NCBI RefSeq assembly: GCF_001424835.1
Contig: NZ_LMCQ01000020.1
Location: 125,384 to 189,383, forward strand
Length of the DNA: 64,000 nucleotides
Direction: 5' to 3'
DNA from: Variovorax sp. Root318D1
GTDB taxonomy: Bacteria; Pseudomonadota; Gammaproteobacteria; Burkholderiales; Burkholderiaceae_C
This document shows positions 7,901-15,506 of the stretch, piece after piece. The position numbers and the translations under genes were made by a program. Each line of letters starts with the position of its first letter. The stretch's first letter is position 1. The notes under the pieces are model-generated. The model searched no databases. It saw nothing but the letters and a program-made list of their open reading frames with translations, and was not told where the DNA came from.

Positions 7901-8560
7901 ATGCCGCGTGGAAGATCCGCCACCTACGACGACCAGCGTGAACTGATCCTCGCGCAGGCCGCCCAACTGTTTGCGCGCCGCGGCTATCCGGCCACCTCGA
8001 TGAACCAGGTGGCCGAGGCCTGCAATCTATCGAAGGCCACGCTCTACCACTACTACCGGGACAAGAGCAGCCTCCTCATCAGCATCGCCGAAACCCATGT
8101 CTCTCGGCTGGCCGCGCTGGTCGCCGAGGAAGAGGCCTCGACCCACACCGACGAGGAGCGGCTGCGCCGCTTCATCTACCGCATCGTCGAGGAATATGCG
8201 GGCGCGCAGGACGCGCATCGCGTGCTGACCGACGACGTGCGCTTTCTGGAAGAAGCCGACCGCGAACGCGTGCTCGACCAGGAGCGCCAGGTGGTCGCGG
8301 GCTTTGCGCGCGCCGTGTCGGCCCTGCGTCCCGGCGCGCCGAGCGACGACCTTGCCAAGCCGCTGACCATGCTGCTGTTCGGCATGATCAATTGGATGTT
8401 CACGTGGATGAAGCCCGGAGGCCCGCTCGACCACAAGTCGATTGCGCCGATCGTGGCCGACCTGTTCCTGGGCGGGATCGGCGCGGTGAAGGCGCCTGCG
8501 CCGCGCGCCGATGCGGCGCCGCCGGCAGACCGGCCGGATGCGGTCAAAGAATCCGGTTGA
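7901..8560 (+). CDS. paaR: TetR-family repressor of the phenylacetate pathway (PaaR)
   Basis: DNA-binding repressor expected to release its operators when phenylacetyl-CoA is bound, the betaproteobacterial replacement for the GntR-type PaaX of E. coli. The protein of 219 residues has the TetR helix-turn-helix FARRGYPATSMNQVAEACNL plus SKATLYHYYRDKSSLL at about 25-60, followed by a variable helical effector domain. The ATG at 7901 (MPRGRSATYDDQ) follows AAGGAAGAAAGAA; the frame is open upstream but that is a shadow of paaY. It lies 65 bases after paaY on the same strand. Its last 17 bases overlap the convergent vWA gene. Confidence 0.88.
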   Translation: MPRGRSATYDDQRELILAQAAQLFARRGYPATSMNQVAEACNLSKATLYHYYRDKSSLLISIAETHVSRLAALVAEEEASTHTDEERLRRFIYRIVEEYAGAQDAHRVLTDDVRFLEEADRERVLDQERQVVAGFARAVSALRPGAPSDDLAKPLTMLLFGMINWMFTWMKPGGPLDHKSIAPIVADLFLGGIGAVKAPAPRADAAPPADRPDAVKESG

Positions 8561-9581
8561 ACCAGAGCAGCGAAAGCCCCGCCGACAGCAGCGTGAGAAT
8601 GGCCGCGCCGAGCGCGAAGAGGGCGGAGATCTCGGTTTCCTTCTTCTCGACCGTGAGTCGAGAACTCAGCGTCTCGTACACCTTCTTCAGATCGGCGGCC
8701 GTGCCCGCATAGAAGTATTCGGCCTGGGTCTTGTTGGCGATGGCCTTGAGCGTTTCTTCGTCCAGCCGCACGCGCATCGACCAGCCTTCGAAGCCGATGG
8801 TCTCACCGTCGACCGTGCCCACGCCCACCGTGTAGATGCGCACGCCGCGGTCGGCCGCGGCCTTGGCGGCATCGAGCGGATCGACGCCGGTGGTGCGCTG
8901 GCCGTCGGTCAGCATGATGATGGCGGCCGAGGTGTAGGAGCCCGGCGCCACCGGCGTGAATTCCTTGGCCTGTTTCTCCGTCTGGTCGATGGGCGTCCCG
9001 CGCTGGCGGCTCGGCGCGCTGAACTGCGAGACGTCGATGCCCGCGTCCGGGAACAGGGTCGCGAGCGACACCACGATGGCATTGCCCGTGGCCGTGGCGC
9101 GCTGCAGCTGGAAGCTGTCGATCGCCGTCACCAGGTCGTCGTGGTTGGTGGTGGGAAGCTGCGCCACCTGCGCACTGCCCGCGAAAGCCACGATGCCCAC
9201 CTTCACGTGGCGCGGCAGGTCCTTGATGAAGGTCTTGGCCGCCTCCTGGGCTGCGACCAGCCGGTTGGGCAGCACGTCGGCCGCGCGCATGCTTCCGGAA
9301 ACGTCCATCGCGAGGATGATGGTCTGCTGGTTTGAAGGCAGCATCACCACGGCCATGGGCCGCGCCGCTGCCACCAGCATGGCGGCCATGGCCAGGAGGA
9401 ACAGGAAGGGCGGGATGTGTCGCCGGATGCTCTGACCGGCGCCCATGGCTTCTCGCACGATCGAGAGGCTGGCATAGCGCACTGCCAGCTTCTTTTTGCG
9501 GCGGATCAGCCAGATGTAGAGCAACACCAGCAGCGGCAGGGCCGCCAGCAGCCAAAGGAATTGAGGCCAGAGAAAAGTCAT
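8544..9581 (-). CDS. von Willebrand factor A domain membrane protein (BatA-like)
   Basis: Membrane-anchored protein-interaction protein of the MoxR/Bat type. The 345 residues show two N-terminal membrane segments (about 6-26 and 57-78), a vWA domain with a complete metal-ion-dependent adhesion site (DVSGS at 93-97, the threonine region, and LTDGQ), and a last membrane helix near 317-340. The start codon overlaps the stop of the DUF58 gene by 4 bases, so the two are translationally coupled. Related clusters often continue with batB and batD; here the set stops after this gene and meets paaR tail to tail. Confidence 0.88.
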   Translation of the reverse strand: MTFLWPQFLWLLAALPLLVLLYIWLIRRKKKLAVRYASLSIVREAMGAGQSIRRHIPPFLFLLAMAAMLVAAARPMAVVMLPSNQQTIILAMDVSGSMRAADVLPNRLVAAQEAAKTFIKDLPRHVKVGIVAFAGSAQVAQLPTTNHDDLVTAIDSFQLQRATATGNAIVVSLATLFPDAGIDVSQFSAPSRQRGTPIDQTEKQAKEFTPVAPGSYTSAAIIMLTDGQRTTGVDPLDAAKAAADRGVRIYTVGVGTVDGETIGFEGWSMRVRLDEETLKAIANKTQAEYFYAGTAADLKKVYETLSSRLTVEKKETEISALFALGAAILTLLSAGLSLLWFNRIL

Positions 9582-10567
9582 GCTGCCACCGCCTTCACTC
9601 CGCTGGTGCCGATGCGCGTGCGGCGCTTGCGCATGTCGGCAAAACGAACGATGGCTTCCACCAGGTCGTCGCTGGTCGAAAGCTCGAGCGCGTCGACGCC
9701 TGCCCTTGCGAGCGAAGCGCGCAGCGTTGCTTCACGCTCGGCCGCCAGGCGCGCAAAGCGTTTGCGAAAACCCGCATCGTGGGTGTCGACCCAGAGCTGC
9801 TCGCCGGTTTCGGCGTCGCGCAGGGGCACCAGGCCAAGGTCGGGCAGCTCGAGTTCGAGCGGGTCGAACAGGCGCACGGCAATGACCTCGTGCCGCTGTA
9901 CCAGTTGGCCGAGCGGGCGCTCCCAGCCTGGCTCGCTCAGGAAGTCGGACACCACGAACACGGTCGAGCGGCGCGGCATGAGCGTGGCGGCGGACTTCAG
10001 CAGGTCGGCCAGCCGTGTCATGCCTTTTTGTGTGGGCGCGGCCTCGATCTTGTCGGCGCGGCGCTCCATGGCGTGCAGCAGGTGCAGCACGTGGCGGCGG
10101 CCGCTGCGCGGTGGAATCACCGCTTCAAGGTCGGTGCCGTAGACCAGCGCGCCGACCCGGTTGCCGTGGCGCGTGAGCAGGCGCGCGAGCACGCCGACGA
10201 AGCCGGCCGAGATCTCGCGCTTGGCCTTCTTGCCGGAACCGAAATCGACCGAGCGGCTGAGGTCGAGCACAAACCACGCGGACATCTCGCGGTCTTCGGT
10301 GAAAACGCGCACGTGCGGCGTCTGCAGCCGCGCGGTGACGTTCCAATCGATGTGGCGCACGTCGTCATGGTGCTGGTATTCGCGCAGGTCGGCCAGATCG
10401 AGCCCAGTGCCGCGCATCAGCGTGCGGTAGTCGCCTTGCAGCAGGCCGTCGAGGCGGCGGATCACCGTCCATTCGAGCCGGCGCAGCGCGCGTTCCGCCC
10501 CGCCGGCTTCAGCAATGAGCCGTTCGTCGTTAGCGGCCGCGGGGGCCTTACGCCACCAGCTTTTCAT
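9578..10567 (-). CDS. DUF58 domain-containing protein
   Basis: Cytosolic member of the DUF58 family, almost always encoded between a MoxR ATPase and a vWA protein and probably an adaptor or substrate of that chaperone. The protein is 329 residues and contains the family core HIDWNVTARLQTPHVRVF and the vWA-like VLDLSRSVDFGSG motif, which keeps a DxSxS-type metal site. Its start overlaps the end of the moxR gene by 20 bases. No specific client can be read from the sequence. Confidence 0.87.
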   Translation of the reverse strand: MKSWWRKAPAAANDERLIAEAGGAERALRRLEWTVIRRLDGLLQGDYRTLMRGTGLDLADLREYQHHDDVRHIDWNVTARLQTPHVRVFTEDREMSAWFVLDLSRSVDFGSGKKAKREISAGFVGVLARLLTRHGNRVGALVYGTDLEAVIPPRSGRRHVLHLLHAMERRADKIEAAPTQKGMTRLADLLKSAATLMPRRSTVFVVSDFLSEPGWERPLGQLVQRHEVIAVRLFDPLELELPDLGLVPLRDAETGEQLWVDTHDAGFRKRFARLAAEREATLRASLARAGVDALELSTSDDLVEAIVRFADMRKRRTRIGTSGVKAVAA

Positions 10568-11561
10568 GTTCCAAAGGTTTGGGTGGAGCGGGAACGGCCT
10601 TCATGATCTTCTCGATCAGGCTGTCTGGGGTGAGCCCCTCGGACAAACCTTCGTAGGAAAGCGTCACGCGATGGCGCAGCACGTCGGGCACCAGCGCAGT
10701 CATGTCCTCGGGCAGCGCATAGCTGCGGCCGCGCAGCAGCGCGAGTGCGCGTGCGCCTTCGGTGAGGCTGATGCTCGCGCGCGGGCTGGCTCCGAAGGTG
10801 ATGAAGCGGTGCATGTCCTTCAGGCCGTGCTTGTCGGGCGTGCGCGTGGCGGAGACCAGCTTCACGGCGTACTGGATGAGCGAAGGATCGACGTACACGC
10901 GCCGTGCCTCGGCCTGCAGCGCGGCGAGTTGTTCGGTGGTGGCGACCGGGCTGGCCATGACCTGCGGTCCGATCACGCGCTGGACAATGACGAACTCTTC
11001 CTCGTCGCTGGGGTAGTCGACCAGCACCTTCATCATGAAGCGGTCGACCTGCGCCTCGGGCAGGGGATAGGTACCCTCGGTCTCGATGGGGTTCTGCGTG
11101 GCCATCACCAGGAAAGGCCGCGGTACCTTGTGCGTTTCGCCGGCGATGGTGACCTGGCGCTCCTGCATCACCTCGAGCAGCGCGCTCTGCACCTTGGCGG
11201 GCGCGCGGTTGATTTCGTCGGCCAGGAGCAGGTTGGCGAACACCGGCCCGAGCGATGTGCTGAACTCGCCGGTCTTCTGGTTGTAGATGCGCGTACCAAC
11301 CAGGTCCGCTGGCACCAGGTCGGGCGTGAACTGGATGCGCTTGAACTGGCCGCGAACGGTGTCGGCCAGCGTCTTGACGGTGAGCGTTTTCGCGAGGCCC
11401 GGCACGCCTTCGACCAACAGGTGGCCGCCCGCGAGCATGGCGACCATCACGCGCTCCAGGAAGCGGTCCTGGCCCACCACCACCCGCTTGACCTCGTAGA
11501 GGATCTGCTCCATCAGCTCGGCCGTGGCGGAAGACGTGGAAAAGGGGGTCTCGGTGCTCAT
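10548..11561 (-). CDS. MoxR-family AAA+ ATPase
   Basis: Chaperone-like AAA+ ATPase of the MoxR subfamily, which remodels or inserts cofactors into vWA-containing partners. The 337 residues include Walker A GVPGLAKT (52-59), Walker B LLLADE (111-116), the sensor segment MATQNPIETEGTYPLPEAQ and the MoxR helical lid. First gene of the overlapping moxR-DUF58-vWA set, 63 bases downstream of the serine protease gene on the same strand. Confidence 0.92.
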   Translation of the reverse strand: MSTETPFSTSSATAELMEQILYEVKRVVVGQDRFLERVMVAMLAGGHLLVEGVPGLAKTLTVKTLADTVRGQFKRIQFTPDLVPADLVGTRIYNQKTGEFSTSLGPVFANLLLADEINRAPAKVQSALLEVMQERQVTIAGETHKVPRPFLVMATQNPIETEGTYPLPEAQVDRFMMKVLVDYPSDEEEFVIVQRVIGPQVMASPVATTEQLAALQAEARRVYVDPSLIQYAVKLVSATRTPDKHGLKDMHRFITFGASPRASISLTEGARALALLRGRSYALPEDMTALVPDVLRHRVTLSYEGLSEGLTPDSLIEKIMKAVPAPPKPLEHEKLVA

Positions 11562-11624
11562 GCGATGGTCTCTCTGGATGAATGAACGATCGAAAGCTGG
11601 GGCGATGTGCGGGTTCCTGTGGAC

Positions 11625-12641
11625 CTAGAAGGGCGGCGAACCAGCGGCAGAGGCCGCGTTTTCAATTGGCACAGCAAATCCGATGCCAATGAAGGTGCGC
11701 TGCTGAGTCGGATTGAGGATGGCGGTGACGATGCCGAGCACCTCGCCGTCCATGTTGATGAGCGGACCGCCCGAATTGCCGGGATTGGCCGCTGCGTCGA
11801 ACTGAATCAGGTTGCCCAACTCCTGCTTGCCCTCGGGCGAGCGGAACGAGCGCTTCAGGCCCGACACCACGCCGGCCGACACCGAAGGGCCGATGCCGAA
11901 TGGAAAGCCGACCGCGGCCACCTGGTCGCCCGATTGCAAGTCGCCGGTCGAGCGCATCACCGCGGGAATGAGGTCGTCGGGAATCTTCTGGGCCTGCAGC
12001 ACCGCGAGGTCGTTCTCGGGCTGCACGCCGGTGATGGTGGCCACCGCCTCGAGGCCGTCGGAGAACGTCACCTTGATGGTCTCGGCGCCGGCCACCACGT
12101 GCAGGTTGGTCAGGATCACGCCTTTGTCGACGATGACCACCCCGGTGCCCACGCCGCGCTCGACTTCGCCCGGCGGCGCATCGGCTTCGGGCGGCTTGCC
12201 ATTGGCCAGATTGCGGCCGCGCTTCTGGATCTTGGCCTCGGGCGTGGCTTTCTCGGGGCCGTAGCCGACCACACGTACGATGGAGGGCCGCACGATTTCG
12301 GCCGCCTTCGCGGCCGGGGAGGGCAGCGTCTGGGTCTGCAGCGTGCGCAGCACCGCCGCATCGATGTCCTTTTGCGTCAGCGCCTTGGCGCTGTGCCGGG
12401 GCCACCAGGTGGCGCCGCCGGCAGCGAGCGCGGCGCTCAGCACCACCATGAAGGCAAAACTGCGCCGGCCCGGCTGCCAGCCGGCCTTGGCGGGTTTTGC
12501 GAAAACAGGGGAGCCTGGAGCACCGGCCGGCGCGCCGTTGCCTTCGCCCTCGGGCGATGGGACGACAGCCTGGTCGGCCGTGGAGTCGGCCGCTTGCGGC
12601 TGCGTGCCGGGCGAACGGCTGTACAAAGCGGGCCTGCGCAT
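11625..12641 (-). CDS. Membrane-anchored trypsin-like (S1C) serine protease without PDZ domain
   Basis: Periplasmic protease of the HtrA/DegP type. A cytosolic proline/alanine-rich head of about 60 residues is followed by one membrane helix (about 61-79) and a trypsin-like domain with a full triad: H181 (LTNLHVV), D211 (ENDLAVLQ) and S290 (NPGNSGGPL). The 338 residues end immediately after the protease fold, so the PDZ domains usual in DegP/DegS are absent. It precedes the moxR set on the same strand, suggesting a shared envelope role, but no shared promoter can be shown. Confidence 0.87.
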   Translation of the reverse strand: MRRPALYSRSPGTQPQAADSTADQAVVPSPEGEGNGAPAGAPGSPVFAKPAKAGWQPGRRSFAFMVVLSAALAAGGATWWPRHSAKALTQKDIDAAVLRTLQTQTLPSPAAKAAEIVRPSIVRVVGYGPEKATPEAKIQKRGRNLANGKPPEADAPPGEVERGVGTGVVIVDKGVILTNLHVVAGAETIKVTFSDGLEAVATITGVQPENDLAVLQAQKIPDDLIPAVMRSTGDLQSGDQVAAVGFPFGIGPSVSAGVVSGLKRSFRSPEGKQELGNLIQFDAAANPGNSGGPLINMDGEVLGIVTAILNPTQQRTFIGIGFAVPIENAASAAGSPPF

Positions 12642-12732
12642 CGGGACACCTCCGGCAAGGGATGACGGGTGATCAGGGAGTCACAGTAGCACGCTTTCTT
12701 CTGCCTTGCATCCCTTCGGGCATCATCTCGCC

Positions 12733-13593
12733 ATGGCTGTATTTGTCGATACCCACTGCCACCTCGATGCGCCTGAATTCGGTGCAGAGATGCCGGTCAT
12801 CCGTGCGCGGGCGGCCGAGCGGGGCGTGGCACTGTGTGTCATTCCTGCCGTGGCTGCGTTCAACTTTGCCACGGTGCGCGAACTCGCGCGGGTGCAGGGC
12901 GATGCGTATGCGCTCGGCATCCACCCGCTGTGCACCGGCAATGCGCAAGAGGCCGATCTGGAGACGCTGGACGCCGAACTCTCCGCGCGCCACGGCGATG
13001 CACGGCTGGTCGCGGTCGGCGAGATCGGGCTCGACTACTTCGTCACCGGGCTGGACAGCGCCAAGCAAGAGCACTTTTTTCACACTCAGTTGCAACTCGC
13101 GCGCAAATACGATTTGCCCGTGCTCATCCACGTGCGCCGCTCGGTCGACAAGGTGCTCAAGCATCTGCGGCAGACCGCGTCCGGCCGGCCATGGCAGGGC
13201 ATTGCCCATGCCTTCAACGGCAGCGAGCAGCAAGCCCATGCCTGCATCGACATCGGCCTGAAGCTGGGTTTTGGCGGCGCCGTGACCTTCGACCGCGCGC
13301 TGCAGCTGCGGCGTCTGGCCGCCACACTGCCGCTCGCATCGATAGTGATGGAAACCGATGCGCCGGACATCCAGCCGCACTGGATCTACCGCACGCAGGC
13401 AGAGCGCGCGGCCGGTGAACCGCAGGGCCGCAACGAGCCCGGCGAACTGCCGCGCATCGCCGAAGTGGTGGCGCAACTGCGCGGGATCGGCGTCGACGAG
13501 TTGGCCGAGACGACGACTCGAAATGCGCTTGAAGCCCTCCCCCGGCTCGAAAGTCTTCTCTCAACGTCAGAGGGGCGGCCGCACCACGCGTAG
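12733..13593 (+). CDS. tatD: TatD-family metal-dependent deoxyribonuclease
   Basis: TIM-barrel metallohydrolase of the TatD family (3'-5' exonuclease activity in characterised members). The protein is 286 residues with metal ligands in DTHCHLD (H8, H10), GEIGLDY, HVRRS, HAFNGS and METDAPDIQP. I start at the ATG at 12733 (MAVFVDTHCHLD), which places the first histidine pair where the family has it; an in-frame TTG at 12706 adds nine residues and has no better ribosome site. It is divergent from the serine protease gene. Confidence 0.88.
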   Translation: MAVFVDTHCHLDAPEFGAEMPVIRARAAERGVALCVIPAVAAFNFATVRELARVQGDAYALGIHPLCTGNAQEADLETLDAELSARHGDARLVAVGEIGLDYFVTGLDSAKQEHFFHTQLQLARKYDLPVLIHVRRSVDKVLKHLRQTASGRPWQGIAHAFNGSEQQAHACIDIGLKLGFGGAVTFDRALQLRRLAATLPLASIVMETDAPDIQPHWIYRTQAERAAGEPQGRNEPGELPRIAEVVAQLRGIGVDELAETTTRNALEALPRLESLLSTSEGRPHHA

Positions 13594-13724
13594 GCCGAGG
13601 TCCCGTCTTGCGGTTGCGCAGGCAGGACCCTCCTTTTTGCTGTCATCCTTGGTTTTCGATGTGCCGTTGCTTGTTCAGTGGCAAGGACGCCACTCCGACA
13701 TTTCATCCAAAAAGGAGTTTTCAG

Positions 13725-14117
13725 ATGAACAGATCTTTCGTTCGCACCCTGCCTGCCGTGCTTGCTCTTGCACTCGCCTCCATCGGAATGTCCGCCGTGG
13801 CGCAGACCGCCGCTCCGGTCACTGCCGAACCCACCACCACCGAAAAGGTGAAGGAAGCCGGCAAGGACGCGGTCGATACGACCAAGACCACGACCAAGAA
13901 GGCCGTGGCCGCCACCGAGCGCGGTACCAAGAAGGCCTGGGACGCGACCAAGCGCACCACCAAGAAGGCCACCCACGCCACCAAGAACGTGGCAGTCAAG
14001 ACCGGCGACGCCGTTGAAACCGCCGGCCACAAGACCGCTGACGGCATGCGCAGCACCGGCAAGGCCATCGGCGAAAAGGTGCCCGGCACCGCCGAAAACG
14101 AAGCCGCCAAGAAATAA
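13725..14117 (+). CDS. Exported Lys/Thr/Ala-rich helical protein (LEA/apolipoprotein-like)
   Basis: No enzyme family recognised. The 130 residues start with a clear signal peptide (MNRSFVRTLPAVLALALASI, cleavage after AVAQ) and continue as a low-complexity amphipathic segment in which TTKKA/GTKKA units recur with about 11-residue spacing (KTTTKKAVAATERGTKKAWD, KRTTKKATHATKN), ending TAENEAAKK. This resembles LEA-like or apolipoprotein-like 11-mer helices. A strong AAGGAG site precedes the ATG, and a good terminator follows, so it is probably a monocistronic, well-translated periplasmic protein. Function unknown; an envelope-stress or desiccation protectant is a guess. Confidence 0.8.
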   Translation: MNRSFVRTLPAVLALALASIGMSAVAQTAAPVTAEPTTTEKVKEAGKDAVDTTKTTTKKAVAATERGTKKAWDATKRTTKKATHATKNVAVKTGDAVETAGHKTADGMRSTGKAIGEKVPGTAENEAAKK

Positions 14118-14137
14118 TCGGCTTTCGCCTTCAGCAC

Positions 14138-14160
14138 AAACCCGCTTCGGCGGGTTTTTT
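14138..14160 (+). terminator. Rho-independent terminator
   Basis: AAACCCGC and GCGGGTTT flank a TTCG tetraloop and are followed by a run of six T residues. It ends the transcript of the Lys/Thr-rich exported protein, 21 bases after its stop codon. Confidence 0.9.
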
Positions 14161-14196
14161 CATGGGCGATCGACAGTGCCAAGATAGGGCGTATTC

Positions 14197-14724
14197 ATGA
14201 AACCACCAGCCGCATCCGATGCTGCGAGCGCAGTGCTGACGGGACTTGCGCCTGTCGTCTCGCCCGCGACCGTCGTATTGATCCTCGGCAGCTTCCCGGG
14301 CGTCCGCTCGCTCGAACTGCAGCAGTACTATGCGCATCCGCAAAATCAGTTCTGGAAAATCTTGCAAGCCATCTGGCCCCAACACCCGCTCCCGATAGGC
14401 GCGGACAGCTACCCCGAAAAGAAAAAGTGGCTGCTCGACCGGGGCCTGGGCGTGTGGGACGTGTACGCTGCCTGCGAGCGTGAAGGCAGTCTTGATTCCG
14501 CCATTCGCGCACCCGTGGCCAACGACATTGCGGGGTTGCACCTGCCGCGGCTGGCCGCCATTGCGCACAACGGCGGCGAAAGCTTCAAGCATGCGCGCCA
14601 CACGCGCACCCTGGGCGTGCCGGTCTACCAGCTGCCTTCCACCAGCCCCGCCAACGCGTCGTGGAGCTTCGAGCGCAAGCTCGCAGCCTGGCGCGAGGTC
14701 TTTGTCGCCCACCACCTTCTTTGA
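14197..14724 (+). CDS. DNA-deoxyinosine (hypoxanthine) glycosylase, uracil-DNA-glycosylase superfamily
   Basis: Base-excision repair glycosylase of the UDG superfamily, family 6 type, which removes hypoxanthine produced by adenine deamination. The 175 residues hold the motif LILGSFPGVRSLELQQYYAH and the NQFWKIL segment that define this branch, with LAAIAHNGGESF and LPSTSPANAS in the C-terminal half, equivalent to motif 2. Its stop overlaps the start of the next gene (TGATG), so expression is coupled to the spermidine-synthase-like gene although the functions look unrelated. Confidence 0.88.
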   Translation: MKPPAASDAASAVLTGLAPVVSPATVVLILGSFPGVRSLELQQYYAHPQNQFWKILQAIWPQHPLPIGADSYPEKKKWLLDRGLGVWDVYAACEREGSLDSAIRAPVANDIAGLHLPRLAAIAHNGGESFKHARHTRTLGVPVYQLPSTSPANASWSFERKLAAWREVFVAHHLL

Positions 14725-15506
14725 TGGCCACGAGCAAAACTCCCGTTCTCCCCGAAGTCAATTTTTCCGACTGGGGCGACATCCGCTACCTGCACCTGGG
14801 CACCGAATGGGTCCAGGGCTCCATGAAGCTCGATGCACCTTTCGAAATCGAACTCGAGTACGTGCAGCGCATGATGGCCTGGCTGCTGTTCGTCGACCCC
14901 AAAAGCGTGGCAAACCGCCATGCGATGCAACTCGGCCTCGGCGCGGCCACGCTCACCAAGTTCTGCCGCAAGACCCTGCGCATGCGCACCACCGCGGTGG
15001 AATTGAACCCGCAGGTGGTGTCGGCCTGCCGCGGCTGGTTCAAGCTGCCGGCCGACGACCCGAAACTGCGCGTGGTCATTGCCGATGCGGCGCTCGAGAT
15101 ACGCAAGCCCGAATGGCACGGCACGGTCGATGCCCTGCAGGTGGACCTCTACGACCACGAAGCCGCCGCGCCGGTGCTCGACAGCGAAGGTTTCTACGCC
15201 GATTGCCGCGCGTTACTGACCGAAGACGGCTGCATGACGGTCAACCTCTTCGGCCGCTCGTCGAGCTATGAGCGCAGCCTGGAGAAAATCGCCGGCGCAT
15301 TCGGGATTGATGCGGTCTGGGCCTTCAAGCCGACGCGCGAAGGCAACACGGTGGTGCTGGCACAGCGCACGCCGAGCCGGCCGAAGCGCGAAGCCCTTGC
15401 CGAGCGCGGCCAAACGATCCAGACTCGATGGGCCCTGCCCGCGCCGAAATGGCTGCGTGTCTTCAAACCACTGAATCCCACTCTCACCCGACCTTCCGGC
15501 CCATGA
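14724..15506 (+). CDS. Spermidine-synthase-fold methyltransferase-like protein
   Basis: Class I SAM/decarboxy-SAM-binding fold of the polyamine synthase group. The protein is 260 residues from the ATG at 14724, overlapping the glycosylase stop by one base. The nucleotide-binding loop reads LGLGAATLTKF where true spermidine synthases have a GGGDGG-type loop, and VELNPQVVSACRGWF and DLYDHEAAAPVLDSEGFY follow in the expected order. The altered loop argues against assigning polyamine synthesis; database names for this family usually keep the spermidine synthase label. The next gene overlaps its end (ATGA). Confidence 0.75.
   Translation: MATSKTPVLPEVNFSDWGDIRYLHLGTEWVQGSMKLDAPFEIELEYVQRMMAWLLFVDPKSVANRHAMQLGLGAATLTKFCRKTLRMRTTAVELNPQVVSACRGWFKLPADDPKLRVVIADAALEIRKPEWHGTVDALQVDLYDHEAAAPVLDSEGFYADCRALLTEDGCMTVNLFGRSSSYERSLEKIAGAFGIDAVWAFKPTREGNTVVLAQRTPSRPKREALAERGQTIQTRWALPAPKWLRVFKPLNPTLTRPSGP

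Noticed and set aside
12706..12732. Upstream TTG start for tatD
   Set aside because: It adds nine residues in front of the first metal-binding motif without a better ribosome site.
14724..15506. Naming the SAM-fold gene speE
   Set aside because: The characteristic GGGDGG-type loop is missing, so a polyamine-synthase function is not supported.
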